64,000 nt of DNA, from assembly GCA_959347315.1 (NCBI GenBank), contig OY365810.1, forward strand, positions 2,036,334-2,100,333, written 5' to 3'. This document shows positions 63,438 to 64,000 of the stretch, piece by piece. Each line of letters opens with the position of its first letter. The first letter of the stretch is position 1. The notes beneath the pieces are model-generated. The model saw only the letters and a list, made by a program, of their open reading frames with translations, did no database searches and was not told the origin of the DNA. The position numbers and the translations under genes were made by a program. The DNA is from Bimastos eiseni (Eukaryota > Annelida > Clitellata > Crassiclitellata > Lumbricidae).

Positions 63438-64000
63438 GGATTACTGAATCAGGACCTTAGAATTGCAACGGTAGTTTGCAGATGGTTTGTGACTGTAGCC
63501 AACTATTCTACGGCCTCTAATGGTATCTATGACATGCATTATTTGTGCAACTATCATCGAAGCTAACTGGACGATCCCTATAATGTGCCGCAACGAGGTA
63601 CTGATGGACCACTAAGTCACACTCTGTCCTCTTAAATGGAAGCAGATTTCCACATGCTGAGCTTAGGATTAAATACGGCCTGGAGACCGACTCAATACTA
63701 AAACGGTTGACGGAGATTCGTTGAAGAGCCAATATTCTAGAGAGAAAGACAGCTTGTTGACGCTAAACATCAGAATCGAGTTAGATCTGAATTTATTTCA
63801 AATAACAGGCAGAACTTAGAGTGGGCCTAGTCCTTCCAAAACAAAGAAGCAATCGCCATACAGTCAAAATGACATATTAATATATTAAATGGAGGAAGAA
63901 TCTAGATAGCTATACATGTGAGCCAGGTACAAGTCTCCTGTACAAGAGATACACTTACCGCCATGAAAAATTGCGAAAAATATTATCAGACGAGACATTC

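Larger units (their letters stand above)
61103..64000. other. Right end of the window: mostly non-coding
   Basis: It contains a (GA)n run at 62161-62210, the resumed homology to D (62282-62427) and a broken signal-like frame at 62428 (M-R-G-T-F-Y-L-S-L-C then TAG). No Ig exon is seen here. A possible signal exon for D/E is listed separately. Confidence 0.5.

Overview
The window is eukaryotic genomic DNA. Coding sequence is split into short exons by GT/AG introns, and the rest is AT-rich sequence full of interspersed repeats. Dispersed TAGGCCTA-type words, tRNA-derived SINEs, several non-LTR retrotransposon 3' ends and many hAT-type remnants suggest a marine invertebrate, probably an ambulacrarian (echinoderm or hemichordate-like) deuterostome. 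That assignment is an inference; no gene here fixes the species.

The core of the window is a cluster of immunoglobulin-superfamily (IgSF) transmembrane receptor genes in both orientations. Locus A (+, 3235-12480) encodes signal, V-like Ig, C2-like Ig, transmembrane segment and a long tail with an ITAM-like pair of tyrosines. Locus C (-, 25621-16185) encodes signal, three Ig exons, transmembrane segment and a juxtamembrane exon. All are phase-compatible with a downstream exon encoding an NHL-type beta-propeller, which may belong to the same transcript or to a neighbouring gene. Locus B (+, 29668-39934, with a possible alternative last exon to 41155) has V, C2, TM and a tail ending in an ITIM-like S-T-Y-A-T-L; the alternative last exon encodes a longer, tyrosine-rich tail. 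Locus F (+, 44615-47060) is a broken paralogue. Locus D/E (-, about 60753 or 63437 to 49577) contains V-C2-V-C2 exons, then TM and a second ITAM-like tail homologous to that of A.

Every splice junction I could place is phase 1, so exons can be duplicated, skipped or shuffled without a frameshift. The two V exons of D/E lie in a block of about 730 bp that I read as identical, while the C2 exons beside them have diverged. This points to recent gene conversion, very recent duplication, or an assembly duplication.

With ITAM-type and ITIM-type members of one family side by side, the locus resembles a paired activating/inhibitory receptor cluster. The introns carry three copies of one hAT-like non-autonomous element, a hAT transposase relic with a perfect 8-bp target duplication, a Harbinger-like MITE, LINE fragments, SINEs, minisatellites and an unexplained GC-richer block at 50.6-54.5 kb. 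All exon models come from reading the sequence by eye and have not been checked against transcripts.
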